This document shows positions 10,201 to 20,349 of a DNA stretch of 64,000 nucleotides, one piece after another. Both the position numbers and the translations under genes were made by a program. The stretch lies in assembly GCA_963931865.1 (NCBI GenBank), contig OZ007518.1, forward strand, positions 5,039,029 to 5,103,028. The letters run 5' to 3'. Position 1 is the first letter of the stretch. Each line of letters begins with the position of its first letter. The notes under the pieces were generated by a model. It saw only the letters and a list, made by a program, of their open reading frames with translations, did no database searches and had not been told where the DNA came from. The DNA is from Axinella damicornis (lineage: Eukaryota; Porifera; Demospongiae; Axinellida; Axinellidae).

Positions 10201-10727
10201 TCAGTCACTGTAAGGTACTTAGCTATAGTAGAGACAGCCATTATATAATCTGCATGGCCATGCAGACACCATTCCGCGGCACCGAGGGAACCGGAAAGGG
10301 ACCGGTCTGGCCATGTGAGACGATAGCTAATCTTGTCTGACAGTATTCTATCACCAAAATGAAATGGCCGAGTCAATTGCCTTCATCTCACAACATAATC
10401 CTATAAATAGGCTGTGCCACCCCTTGGTACTGAATAGCACATACATAAAGCAGCGGAGGGCAGAATTCGAAATGGGAATGCTTATAACAGTTAAGGCATC
10501 ACCTGGCACTCCTGGAGGTACTTGCGGGTGATGTTTGTCACACCGATGTTCCCCTGCTCCACGAGCGATTCGTGCAGTCTCTTACCCGCACACACAAGGT
10601 CGTTTACTTCCACCTCCTCCACGCTGCCGTAGGACCCCACACCTAGCTGCTTTCCCGTGGGACGCCCGGGGAGGACGAACTGCTGCAGCTCAGGGCTGCT
10701 TTGGAAAGCCTGCCGTCTGCCTGCCAT
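6304..10727 (-). CDS. TKL-type protein kinase with coiled coil and C-terminal Kelch repeats, seven exons, ~740 aa
   Basis: Exons inferred from GT-AG sites, every intron phase 0: 10503-10727, 9679-10134, 9053-9394, 8870-8965, 8611-8685, 8335-8397, 6304-7269. The kinase has a glycine loop (GVGSYGSV, residues 29-36), ATP-binding Lys49 in CAGKRLH, Glu73, catalytic loop HRDLSARN (149-156, Asp151), DLG in place of DFG (169-171) and PPEAF, so it looks catalytically competent. Exon 1 ends ECQ and exon 2 begins VMAKMRHPHVVQFLG, reconstituting the block usual in this family. Exons 3-6 encode a Gln/Glu-rich coiled coil (for example EKDTEIERQQRELQ). Kelch repeats close the protein. An extra phase-0 exon at 8102-8149 is possible. 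I recall this architecture from sponge gene models. Probably a cytosolic signalling kinase; substrate unknown. Confidence 0.85.
7330..7867. repeat. 16-bp minisatellite (TGTTTCAGCAGTGCTA) in the kinase gene intron
   Basis: About 33 head-to-tail units, with single-base variants (GTGTTA in place of GTGCTA) and a few shortened units near 7398, 7459 and 7555. Because 16 is not a multiple of 3 and the unit has no stop, all three plus frames stay open, giving repetitive Cys/Ser/Gln ORFs that are not genes. The array lies in the intron between the last coiled-coil exon and the Kelch exon. Each unit contains TTTCAG, a 3' splice-site-like word on the plus strand, antisense to the gene. Confidence 0.92.
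8201..8340. repeat. Duplicated ~45-bp segment flanking a short hairpin element, overlapping exon 6 of the kinase gene
   Basis: ATATCCTGGCAGGCAGTGTA at 8201 recurs at about 8295, each followed by a version of CAATTGTAAT and GGCG. Between them lies a partial foldback (GCCAGGCCGTTT, then AAACGGCCTGGGAACGAGGC). The second copy contains the donor side of kinase exon 6 (8335-8397). The element therefore sits within one small tandem duplication that copied an exon boundary. Confidence 0.7.
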
Positions 10728-10811
10728 CTTTGCTTAGCGCTAATAGACTGCGAAAAATTTCGTGGATCATGTAGGCATGGATAATATAGTACGCGGGGTA
10801 TATTATCCATG
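10728..10811. promoter_or_regulatory. 5' flank of the kinase gene with a 36-bp hairpin
   Basis: CATGGATAATATA at 10776 pairs with TATATTATCCATG ending at 10811. This is the only sequence between the kinase start codon and a 652-bp inverted-repeat element, so the promoter is either here or inside that element. No canonical TATA spacing was established. Confidence 0.4.
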
Positions 10812-11463
10812 ATGTAGGATATCCGACTCCCTCGCGCGCAAACGAAAGGGGGCGTGGTCAGCAGTCACGTGGTGCCACGCCCACTCAATTCCCATGGTGT
10901 CACGCCCACCTAAGGGCACGTACACGCTACGACGTGGTTATTGGTCCGGCAGGAAGTAGGGCGATGGGTTAGGGTATACGAAGTGGCTATTGGTCTGGCA
11001 GGCGGCATAGGGTATATTAGGGCCAGGGCCGACTGTAAATGCGCGCGTTTCCAGTACCTATACCTAAAGTATGTACTTCCTGCACGCTATATCTACGTCG
11101 GAAAATGAAAAAGTTGCAGATCAAATGTAGAGACGATCGTGCATATTAAACTTACAGCGACGGAACATAATACTTCAATGTGCAGTTAACTTTGCTAGGG
11201 TTTATTAGGCGCCTAGGCCTGTGCAGGTTTCAAGTATCTAGGATACTTGAAACCTGCACAGCTGAGCTAGACCTAACCAGGAATTTTCACGCGAGGTACA
11301 CTATGTAGTGTACCGTTGCCTTCCGTAAGCGTAATCGTACTTACAACGAGCTCGAGCTAAGTCTTAGGAGGGCGTGACACCATGGGAATTGAGTGGGCGT
11401 GGTACCACGTGACTGCTGACCACGCCCCCTTTCGTTTGCGCGAGGGAGTCGGATATCCTACAT
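10812..11463. mobile_element. 652-bp inverted-repeat (foldback/MITE-like) element
   Basis: ATGTAGGATATCCGACTCCC at 10812 is mirrored by the complement ending at 11463. The arms extend about 100 bp each and include GTGGGCGTGG and CACGTG words. An inner perfect hairpin lies at 11223-11263 (TTTCAAGTATC / GATACTTGAAA). No ORF of note. The flanks do not give a clear target duplication. Confidence 0.8.
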
Positions 11464-11492
11464 GATCCCATGGCTAGTAAGTGCTACTTATG

Positions 11493-11570
11493 TAGCCTCG
11501 TTCCCAGGCCCCGCCCAGCTTTTCGTCGCTAATTTTTGTTCGCGTGTGGGAGAGCCTGGGAACGAGGCTA
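11493..11570. mobile_element. 78-bp foldback-family element
   Basis: Ends TAGCCTCGTTCCCAGGC and GCCTGGGAACGAGGCTA are exact complements. The interior carries CCCAGCTTTTCGTCGCT, also found in the copies at 29.8 and 30.5 kb, but here the second half does not pair with it. CTACTTATG occurs on both sides (11484-11492 and 11573-11581), a likely 9-11 bp target duplication. Confidence 0.8.
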
Positions 11571-11620
11571 TACTACTTATGTACCAGCCAGGATGTTCTG
11601 GAGCAGCAAACAACGGAGAA

Positions 11621-12001
11621 TCCGGCTAATTCGGAAGCGTACTTACATAAACTCAACGTAGCCCTCTCGGATGGAATTAAATAATTTTTCTGTACGTCTC
11701 AGTTTCATTGTACGCAAGCTACTGCTACTGTTCTTTCTCAGGATCAAGACAGGCCCAGTCTGGAGGGGGCTACGTTGAGTTTATGTAAGTACGCTTCCGA
11801 ATTAGCCGGATACCGAGTTAACAGTGTTATCGTGAGGTCAATTTTCCTGTTTTGTACATCTTGCAGGGGAGAAACCTCGATGAGACGTTCGTTCGACGCC
11901 ATATGACAACGTAGCCCCCTCGAGTAACCAGTGGAAGAGCTGCCTGCGAAGAACATTTTAGCTAAATACGTTCAGCTGATTTTTGAGACGTACAGAAAAA
12001 C
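11621..12001. repeat. Nested inverted repeats
   Basis: TCCGGCTAATTCGGAAGCGT at 11621 (arm to about 11664) is complementary to 11768-11810. Separately, TTTTTCTGTACGTCTCA near 11685 is complementary to the segment ending at 12001. The two pairs interlock (one arm of the second lies inside the loop of the first). A short minus ORF across it is not supported as a gene. Confidence 0.75.
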
Positions 12002-12232
12002 AGTGCTGTTTCGTAGTTTATTATCTATGACGGTACGAAGTACGTATAACGTAGCGCTCAACTAGACACGCTGTCAATGGATGCCCAACAGCCCTGGAAG
12101 AAGAAAGGTGGCACAGCATCTTGGATGGCTGCTGCTGGAGCCTAGAGCTCGAGAGCGGTGGAACTCGAACCAAACCTCCGATTATTGCGCGGTCACGCGC
12201 GCGTGCGTATCATTGCTTGCCCGCCACCTTAA

Positions 12233-12850
12233 GGTTACGGGTACCCACGTATACTGTGCAATAACAGCAACTACATTCATGCACCCATGCCAATCCTTAC
12301 GCCGCCTAGGAACAAAGTCGGTGCTGGACTAGAACCTATTCAGACCCGCCTACTGCTTGAAAGACGAACTTCCTGCAGAGGCGTGGCTACCATGACACTT
12401 TGGCCCCTCCCACATACTTGTATAAATTCTGAACGCATGCGACAAACCATTCTCGTTGTGTGCAGAACTGCACCTTCAGCTTCAGGACGCAGCTAGAAGA
12501 CATGAATGTCTAGTGACAGAGCTATAAATGGACAAGTAATTCGCCGAGCATCTCCGGCTACGGATCAAAGTACACTGGGAAAATGGCGCTCAACAACGGG
12601 TGAGGCGACGACTTGCCTCTCTAGCAGCGAGAAACAGTCTACTCCGTCTCCCAAAACTAGCTCTGTCACTAGATATATGTTATTAGCAGCGATTAAAATG
12701 CCTACTTCCACCTGAATTACCTTTTTGGAGACAAACTTTGTCGCATGCGTGGATATGTTAACTTCGCGCACAACGGCCTCGGCGTTAACGTGCAGCTGCC
12801 TGTATACATGCTAATTAGATTTTACTTCCGGTCAACGGGTACCCGTAACC
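12233..12850. mobile_element. TTAA-flanked MITE-like element, left copy (piggyBac-type target site)
   Basis: It begins GGTTACGGGTACCC and ends with the complement GGGTACCCGTAACC, flanked by TTAA at 12229-12232 and 12851-12854. It is an inverted copy of the next element, with which it shares the central TTAA. There is no transposase frame. TTAA duplication is the hallmark of piggyBac-type insertion; superfamily assignment rests on that and on the inverted ends only. Confidence 0.75.
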
Positions 12851-12854
12851 TTAA

Positions 12855-13677
12855 GGTTACGGGTACCCGTTGACCGGAGGCCGTTGTGCGCGAAGTTAAC
12901 TTCTCCGCGCATGCGACAAAGTTAAATTTGTCTCCAAAAAGGTAATTCAGGTGGAAGTAGGCATTTAAATCGCAGCTATTATGTCTAGTGACAGAGCTAG
13001 TTTTGGGAGACAGAGTAGACTGTTTCTCGCTGCTAGAGAGGCAAGTCGTCGCCTCACCCGTTGTTGAGCGCCATTTTCCCAGTGTACTTTGATCCGTAGC
13101 CGGAGATGCTCGGTGAATTACTTGTCCATTTATAGCTCTGTCACTAGACATTCATGTCTTCTAGCTGCGTCCTGAAGCTGAAGGTGCAGTTCTGCACACA
13201 ACGAGAATGGTTTGTCGCATGCGTTCAGAATTTATAAGGTAGGGCGGGGTAATTCGGGCCACGGGGTAATTCGGGCCACTTCAACGTTGCAACAGGAAAG
13301 AAGCATCCATTGGATTCTTGCTTCTAGTGAGTTGTAGGCAGGTTGAGTCCCTGGATATACATGGCCAGAAGTTTGCCTAAAGTCTGTCCGTTTTTAGTTA
13401 CCGTTGACCTGAAGTTGAAGTGGCCCGAATTACCGAGTGGCCCGAATTACCTAGTGGCCCGAATTACCCAGTGGCCCGAATTACCCCGCCCTACCTTACA
13501 AGTATGTGGGAGGGGCCAAAGTGTCAAGGTAGCCACGCCTCTGCAGGAAGTTCGCCTTTCAAGCAGTAGGCGGGTCTGAATAGGTTCGAGTCCAGCACCG
13601 ACTTTGTTCCTAGGCGGCGCCATGGGTGCATGAATGTAGTTGCTGTTATTGCACAGTATACGTGGGTACCCGTAACC
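12855..13677. mobile_element. TTAA-flanked MITE-like element, right copy, carrying a nested insertion
   Basis: It has the same inverted ends and is flanked by TTAA at 12851-12854 and 13678-13681. Without the 260-bp nested element it is about 563 bp and nearly the reverse complement of the left copy. The left copy has an extra ~50 bp near its inner end (about 12783-12830). Together they make a palindrome of about 1.45 kb. Confidence 0.75.
13237..13496. mobile_element. 260-bp nested element with TA target duplication
   Basis: The ends AGGTAGGGCGGGGTAATTCG and the complement ending CCCCGCCCTACCT form a long inverted repeat built from repeated GTGGCCCGAATTACC units. It is flanked by TA (13235-13236 and 13497-13498). 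The uninterrupted target can be read in the mirrored arm near 12420, where TTATACAAG is continuous. TA duplication suggests a Tc1/mariner-type MITE. Confidence 0.8.
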
Positions 13678-14018
13678 TTAACGTAGTGAATATTGGTCGG
13701 GCGAAAGAAGAAATTATAATTTTAATAGGTCCAGGCGCGCACGCATTTCCGGTAGTACAATCCAGTAAAGAATGCGATTAGAAAATTATCAAAAGACGTT
13801 TCTATCAGAGTTCAGTTCATCTCCAGAACAGCTTTCTCGCAAACTCCTCTTTGGAACATCATGCGGGTTTGTATAGCTACTGGTAGGAGGGATCACGATC
13901 AGTGTTCTCAACAGCTAGTGCAGCCAGTGACCTGGCCACCGAGCAGATCTCCTTCGGAGTTCTTATATTATAGACTGTATCGAGCTCCATTGGCATCCCT
14001 GCATCAATATCTGGGCTT

Positions 14019-14371
14019 GATCATGCATCTGGGCTCATGCATCTGGGCTCATGCATCTGGGCTCATGCATCTGGGCTCATGCATGCATCTGGGCTCATGC
14101 ATCTGCATGGGCTCATGCATTTGGGCTCATGCATCTGGGCTCATGCATCTGCATGGGCTCATGCATCTGGGCTCATGCATCTGCATGGGCTCATGCATCT
14201 GGGCTCATGCATCTGGGCTCATGCATCTGCATGGGCTCATGCATCTGGGCTCATGCATCTGGGGCTCATGCATCTGCATGGGCTCATGCATCTGGGCTCA
14301 TGCATCTGGGCTCATGCATCTGGGGCTCATGCATCTGCTGGGCTCATGCATCTGCATGCATGGGCTCATGC
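14019..14371. repeat. 14-bp minisatellite TCATGCATCTGGGC with 18-bp variant units
   Basis: Tandem GGGCTCATGCATCT units alternate irregularly with units containing an extra CTGCAT. All three plus frames are open, giving His/Leu/Gly/Ser-rich ORFs that I regard as artefacts. Confidence 0.9.
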
Positions 14372-16719
14372 AACTACCAAGGAATCCAATCATTATTGTG
14401 GATGCTGCAACCCTGGGTTTGAGGCTATGCAAGCTCACCTCTATTTCTTAATTATTGGTTTCAAATTGCCTACATGTGCACATGCCACTTCTGCCGTAAC
14501 ACACAAAAAGAATCGCCGAGCAGGAAGCGAGGCAAGTAACTGTGCTGCATGGCAGTCAAATCTTAGTCAAAATTATGTACAATAATCAGAAATGCACTCA
14601 GACTCTGCAAGTGTCTGGGGCACTCACACAGCAAATGTCTTCCTTACAATATAAGCCTGCGAGACCAATAACGCTGCCCAAGGCTTCCCAGGGTGTTCAA
14701 GCTAGAACGGGAGCCTAGCGCTAGTGCTCTATCTTACTTGGACTAGGCCGTCTGGTAGGGTACTGCCATCTGTATTCAGATCTAAGTTGGAGTGCATTGA
14801 AAGTAACATGGTGTAAATTGTCATAGTTTTGCCTCTTGGGATTGACCTAATTGTCAGCTGATCGAGGGCTGTAGGAGCCAACAATTTACCATGCATGCAG
14901 GTAGCTATCTCTAGAGCCATTCTGTGCTCTAGAGATAGCTACAGCCACTCTCACTGGCACCTTCAGCTTCTAACATAGCTAGCTACCGGTATCTATATAG
15001 CTAGCAAAATTTACTGTATGAAACAGTAGGCTCCATTTATAATGCAGAGAGAGAGAGAAATTCAAATTGAACCATCATAATTTGGTCCATATTTCTTTTC
15101 TAGCTATCTCACAACATCACGAAGCCCCAAGTACTGGCCCAGGGTAACACAACAACTTAGCTAGTAGATGAAACCACCACAGGCAAAGTTGAAAACCGTG
15201 ACCTAGCTAGCTAGCTATGACCTATCGTCTCCAGAACTGACTGCAGAAACAGGAAACGGACTCACAGATACCACATTTTGATGGTGTGGCCTCATCATGT
15301 GGCCTGGGTACAAGCTTATGCTGAGCCAAACTGAGGTCTGTAGCTAGCTAGCTATAACCAGAACTAAGACATGCCATAGCCAGGCTTCCACGCTCAGCTT
15401 AAGCTGGGCGTGGATCGAGGCCTGGGAACGAGGCTAGACATACCATATGAGCTCCGCATTTTATATAGCTAGCATCATTTAGAGTAATACAGCTTTCATG
15501 CATGTTTATGACTTTGCTGTGACACCATAGCCTAATTAACAATCAGCCCCATACGCTACTGTACTGGCTTGCAGCCTGAGGGACCAAACTTTTGGGTTTA
15601 CGAATTAACTCATTACCTACTACTGCAAACAGCTTAAAGAAGCAGAAGAACATGTACAAAGTATTAACGCCTAATATTAAACCTCCTATATAAATTCTTA
15701 TGGCCTTATGGGTATCCTCCGGGCTCATTTGGCTGCTACAGGGTGCAATGGGTTTTGATTGTTGTTGCTAGCTAATATATGGGCAGCATAATATTATGGA
15801 AGTGGTTTCAAAATTTAACGCCAGTTGTTTGTTAATGTCTCCGCTGAGGTATCCAAAAGGTCAGAGTGAGGCGAGAATTGAAGCATCATTTTGAAGCGAA
15901 AGCTTTACCTACAAGTTGCCCTTACCAGGAGCGCAGTTGCCACTCAAAACTATAAACCATGGGAGGGGGGGACAGGTCTATATAGCAGACCAGTGGTTGA
16001 CAGCCCATCCAATAATTTATTTGCTGCATGTCCTCTGAAAAAGCAGCTAGCAAATAATGTGATCTAAGCCAGAAGTCCTAACTCAATATTCATGGAGAGG
16101 CATGGATACTTACTGTCAGGATACTTACTGTCTAACTTACACACATAACGCCACATATTTTGATCAAAGCTAAAATGCTTCTGCCGACTCTGTGAAGCTA
16201 TCTATCTAGTCAAATATTGCCATCAGACAATCAACTAACCTCCAAGAGGCAGATTCATGGTCATCATGTGGTATGCCAGTCTGATTCCTGCATTTCACAT
16301 GCATGTGTTGGATTTGGAATGTTCATTAGCATGTGACGTTATTGTGTCATACATCCTGGACCCCAAGTAACTCAGCTAGATGTGCATGCATGATTTGGCT
16401 ATGCTGTTAAAATAAAATTAGTTTAAAATGGACTTTGCATCGCAAATAATTATCACAGTATTCAGAGCCGGTACATACATGTGGTCATACAAAACGTTTC
16501 ATTTGAAGGTGTAACTGAGTGTGTAGATACACAGACCTGGCCAACCTCTATGTAATATTATCGCCACCTTTTTTGAAACCATTAATTATCTGTATTAAAG
16601 GTTGTAGTAGTCTACACATGGTATTGTACGTAAGCAAGAGTAAATTTGGATCACGCACGTATTTGGCACAAGTTGGGATTGTTGCTTCTTCATTTTGTTC
16701 TTCAAAGACTTCAGTATAG
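14372..16719. other. Gene-poor stretch
   Basis: No supported gene. It contains AGCTAGCT-rich low-complexity patches (about 15195-15350) and one foldback element (listed separately). A 61-residue minus ORF at 15543-15728 has a hydrophobic middle (IGGLILGVNTLYMFFCFF) but no splice or homology support. Confidence 0.5.
15378..15436. mobile_element. 59-bp foldback-family element with target duplication
   Basis: It contains CCACGCTCAGCTTAAGCTGGGCGTGG as a central near-palindrome and ends GCCTGGGAACGAGGCTA; the left end is degraded. GACATGCCAT (15368-15377) and GACATACCAT (15437-15446) flank it, a 10-bp target duplication with one difference. Confidence 0.7.
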
Positions 16720-16941
16720 TCTTCACTTAGCTACAAAGACCTCTTTGAAATTGTTAGATCAGATACACAGCTATATGTTAATGAATTTAGAAGGCAACTA
16801 CTCAGCCAATTAAGTGGCACACAGAGGGCTGCTATGTGCATTGCTAAGAATGCTTTGTTTTCTGAGTTCTTCTTGGCTGTGGGGTTGCCTTCTGATCACT
16901 CCATTCGGCACTCATGGAATATTGTAGAGTACGATATTTAG
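16720..16941 (+). CDS. Unrecognised short ORF, possible exon or transposon fragment
   Basis: An open frame of 73 codons without its own plausible start (preceded by TAG at 16717) encodes a protein-like stretch: LFEIVRSDTQLYVNEF, then LSGTQRAAMCIAKNALFSEF and FFLAVGLPSD. Composition looks more like real coding than its surroundings, but there is no splice partner or recognised motif. It could be a fossil exon. Confidence 0.2.
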   Translation, partial: SSLSYKDLFEIVRSDTQLYVNEFRRQLLSQLSGTQRAAMCIAKNALFSEFFLAVGLPSDHSIRHSWNIVEYDI

Positions 16942-16984
16942 TGCATTGTGTAAGCAGCTAAAACAATAATAACGACATGCATAT

Positions 16985-17330
16985 TGGTCCGGCAGGACGG
17001 CAACAATTACACACAGGTGGGGTCTACATGAAACCAAGTGTAGACTAAACCACCTTTGAAGAACTGAATAACACGAAGAAGCACAAATGCATGATCCACA
17101 GGGTGCCAGCAATTACACACAGGTGGGGTCTTAGTATCTACTGTGAAGAACAAGATTATCCCAACTATGGGAAAATGATCAAAACAGAAATTCAAAGAAT
17201 GGCAGCAGGTGGAGTATGTGATTATTATGTTTTAAGAGCTACCTACGTGACATGAAGAAGTACAATCTCAACTTTGGGAAAATGGAAGTTGGCAACAGTA
17301 ATACACGGGTAGAGTCCCTGTATCCGATAA
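16985..17330. repeat. Diverged ~110-bp tandem repeats upstream of the eight-exon gene
   Basis: GGCAACAATTACACACAGGT (about 17000) recurs as CAGCAATTACACACAGGT (about 17110), and more weakly as GGCAGCAGGTGGAGT (about 17200) and GGCAACAGTAATACACGGGT (about 17290). Each is followed by GGTC/GAGTC and A-rich sequence with GGGAAAATG. Their position directly upstream of a TATA box makes a regulatory role possible. Confidence 0.6.
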
Positions 17331-17356
17331 CATGGTTGTGTCCAAGCAGCTAAGCT

Positions 17357-17363
17357 TATAAAA
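17357..17363 (+). promoter_or_regulatory. TATA box of the eight-exon gene
   Basis: TATAAAA lies 87 bp before the inferred ATG at 17450. A start site about 30 bp downstream (near 17390, in CACTATCAAG) would leave a 5'UTR of about 60 nt. Confidence 0.5.
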
Positions 17364-17449
17364 GCGAACGTTCCATTTGACACTATCAAGCTGATCAACT
17401 CTCACCTGGAATAATCTCTCAAAAAGGTTGGCTTCTGTCATCTCTCGTT

Positions 17450-18894
17450 ATGGAGGACAAGAAAGGTTTGTGGAATTTATAACGTTACTGTACGCTACAG
17501 GCATTCCAGCTACATGTAATCTACTTCGCATGTTTCAATAGGTATCTCCACACAGCTACTAGTGCCTGCAGCACTGGCTATTGTGATGTGCTCAACCACA
17601 GGAGGTAGTGCTGCTCCCACTGAGCACGTAGTTAGGCTACAGGGAAGCAATGGCACAGAAGTGGCACAATGTGGCAACGGCAATAACACTGATGTGAGTT
17701 TCACATGTTCTATTTGCCGCAAAATGGATCAGTGGTTATCAGTTGTACAACTTGCAGCTAGAGGAGACACTTGGCGATCTACATGACCAGCTACTGCAAC
17801 TGCAAGGGCTCATTAGGGCGAGTGTAATTATAGGGGGAGATTGGTGTTGCGAAATGACCATCACAAAAACTGGTACATACTAAGCATCCTGTATGTATTA
17901 TTTCCCAAGAAATTCATGGCATGTTTCCTCTATTCAGATGGTGCGTTTTGCTGCGAAAAAGTAGGCGGGGCTATCTACAAGAGTGAGTACTGAGTTCAGA
18001 TGTCACAGTATAATTACATTCCTTCATGTTCATACTAATTTCTCATTCTCTCTGCAGATACTGTTTCTCTGCCACTGGCCCAACCAGGCACCGATCCTGT
18101 GAGCTTCACACGCATGTTCAAATTTGGGTAAAACAGATTTTCATTTTCAGCTTTGTAACTTGCAGATACAAGACACACTTGGTGCAGCACACGAGCAGCT
18201 AATGGGTCTGTGGCCAAATTTTGTTGGTGCGGGGTGGTGTTGTGAAACTACCATCACAAAAACTGGTACATAGTAAGAGTAAACATATTTAATTTAGCTA
18301 TGTGTTCTAGCTACTAAGTTGGTAATATTATGTTTTAGAACACAGTATGTTAACGTTCTAGATAAGGAACTATAACTATAGCTATAATTATGTTCTATCT
18401 AAACATGTATACAGTATAATATAGTGCCTGTCAGTGATCTAGCTAGCTATATAATATACAGTGGTGCCTGTGTTCTAAGGAACTATACATTGGTACCTGC
18501 ATCGATCTAAGTGTTCTAGCTAAAGAGCTATACATGTACAGTGGTGCATGTCAGTGCTCTAGCCAAGGAACTATACCTGACAGTGTTGTAGCTAAAGTGC
18601 TGTATATACAGCTAAGGTGCTTGTCAGTGTTCTAGCTAAGTAACTGCACAGCACATTTAATTTATAGCTCTGTCTCGACCATTTCTTCCCATGTAATACA
18701 TAATTATAGAGCCCTCATTTCCACGCTCTAACTACTCTTTATCTCCTTCTTTCAGAGGGCACAGTATGCTGCCAAGAAAATGGGGGTAATGGAGGTTCCT
18801 GCAAGCGTGAGTTCAGGTCTAACTGCCCATTCTTCATACCCATAATAATATTATGTTCCTTCCTCCTCCGACAGTTACTGTTCCTCTGGAATAA
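17450..18894 (+). CDS. Small secreted or membrane protein with two tandem double-cysteine modules, eight exons, 179 aa
   Basis: Exons: 17450-17465, 17542-17693, 17758-17872, 17938-17982, 18058-18098, 18166-18265, 18756-18806, 18875-18894. All use GT-AG sites, phases agree throughout, total 540 nt including TAA. The N-terminus (MEDKKG, then LLVPAALAIVMC) looks like a signal or anchor segment. Residues 57-123 and 124-179 are duplicated modules: (LEETLGDLHDQL / IQDTLGAAHEQL), (GDWCCEMTITKT / GAGWCCETTITKT), (GAFCCEKVGG / GTVCCQENGG), then (NTVSLP / LTVPLE). The intron phase pattern repeats too, so a three-exon block was duplicated. Six introns are 64-76 bp; intron 6 is 490 bp. Both module donors are the weak GGTACAT type. 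I do not recognise the family. The paired Cys suggest disulphides outside the cytosol (inference). Confidence 0.75.
18400..18650. repeat. Degenerate tandem repeat in intron 6 of the eight-exon gene
   Basis: Repeated phrases (AAGGAACTATAC, GTGGTGC(C/A)TGT, CAGTGTTCTAGCTAA) recur at about 50-60 bp spacing. It explains why this intron is far longer than its neighbours. Confidence 0.6.
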
Positions 18895-19194
18895 CAACCA
18901 GCCCATGATCCTGAGGGAGAGTAACTGCAGCTGATAAATTCTTAACAAGTTTGTTCATAGATGTCGACTGAAATGACAATGAGATTCAAAGCAACTCCAT
19001 GCTTAAATCAAATGTAACTGTACGTGTCTATTTTTGATACAATATTGATACATGGCTTGGTATGAGACAACCTGAGACCATATAGGACCTTAATAGTGCA
19101 TGCCTACCCTAACTGACCTGCAAATGCAGGAGCACAGAACATGCAGAAGGTCAAATCAAATAAAGCAGTAGTGTGATATGTATTCATGCCACTA

Positions 19195-19258
19195 TGCACT
19201 AGCCAAGAGCGCATAAGTAGATGGCGGGCGATCTACTTATGCGCTCTTGACTAGCACA
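19195..19258. mobile_element. 64-bp hairpin
   Basis: AGAGCGCATAAGTAGAT pairs exactly with ATCTACTTATGCGCTCT around an 8-base loop (GGCGGGCG), extended by TGCACTAG / CTAGCACA. Possibly a minimal MITE; no target duplication identified. Confidence 0.6.
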
Positions 19259-19624
19259 TAGCTAATAGCATTTTATATTAGCTCGGAGAAAGCTATTGGG
19301 ATTCTCTAAGTTCTCTTATTTCAAGGTAAGAGCCATCTTAAACAGACTTGCTTTAACAGCAGAGCAAGAACAGGCCAGGAGAAGCATCAGACAGATTAAT
19401 GAACGTTACAACTGAGGATGATGACCCATGCAGAAAGTAGTATAGTGGGTTGCCATACTATTGCGGAAAGGGCAATTCAGGGTGACATTACTGAGTTGGA
19501 TAACTGAATTGTGTTTATATTAGAAGTCATTTTCAGCCATATGACACAGGAATCCTTCGCATACTGGGCTCAAACCTACTCCCAGATCTTGAGGTAATTT
19601 CAGCTATCCCCAAGCAGATGATTA

Positions 19625-19992
19625 CCGTAGTTGCCGATTATTTCGCGTGCCAAAAATTTCGCGGTCTAGCCACTAAACGTGACACACAAATATTTCGCGG
19701 TGGGAAATTTTCGCTGATTACTTCCGCGAAAAAAAATTCCGCTCGTAATAACTTACTATTGACACGTGCGATCGTGCTGATGGAACTGTGTATGCGTGGC
19801 TACCACGTCTACAGCGAAGCAACTGCCGGGGAAGGCTACTGTGTGAGCGTGAGCCCAGGAACACGAAGGACAGTAACTGTTATGCCTAGCGCTAGCTGTG
19901 GAAATATATTTCGCGGGTTTAATATTCGCGGTCTTACTTCATCCGCGAATACCGCGAAAATTTCCCCAACGCGAAATTAACTGCAACTACGG
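19625..19992. mobile_element. 368-bp MITE with TA flanks and TTTCGCGG subterminal motifs
   Basis: The inverted ends CCGTAGTTGC...TTTCGCG are flanked by TA on both sides (19623-19624, 19993-19994). Multiple inward TTTCGCGG / CCGCGAAA motifs occur, resembling transposase-binding sites. It carries a plus-strand ORF without recognisable features. Ordinary-looking non-autonomous DNA transposon. Confidence 0.75.
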
Positions 19993-20295
19993 TATGTGAC
20001 TCTAACGACACCGGCCCATCAAACAAAAAACTTACAATCAAGTATCTCTAGAAATGCCATTACCTGGTAGCTATAGCTGAAAAACCTACTATTGAACATT
20101 GGAAAGGACTGCAGCATTTCACAGAGTCTGCCTGAGCACTGACACAGGGGCCAACCTGACTATTCACAGTCTCAGCTTCGTGCAGACAGTTTACCAGTAA
20201 TATTCAGCTCACTGAATGGAGGATAACCTGGTAACTCAGTCCCAGCACATAGGGCATCTTTGGTCGATCCAGCCAATAGTAGGTAGCTAGGAGTT

Positions 20296-20312
20296 GGGGG
20301 GGGGGGGGGGCA

Positions 20313-20348
<36 letters not shown>
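20296..20348. repeat. Facing homopolymers: 15 G, CAT, 35 C
   Basis: G(15) at 20296-20310 is followed by CAT and C(35) to 20348. The flanks TAGGAGTT and TAACTCCTA extend the complementarity, so the locus is a G:C hairpin. Length is probably unreliable in any assembly. Confidence 0.8.

Positions 20349-20349
<1 letters not shown>

Noticed and set aside
13531..13620. Possible tRNA or pol III B box (GGTTCGAGTCC at about 13580)
   Set aside because: It matches the B-box consensus, but no matching A box, acceptor stem or cloverleaf could be drawn, and the sequence belongs to the TTAA element arm.
13861..14585. His/Gly/Leu-rich ORFs at the 14-bp repeat
   Set aside because: All frames are open because the unit lacks stops; no start context or splice support.
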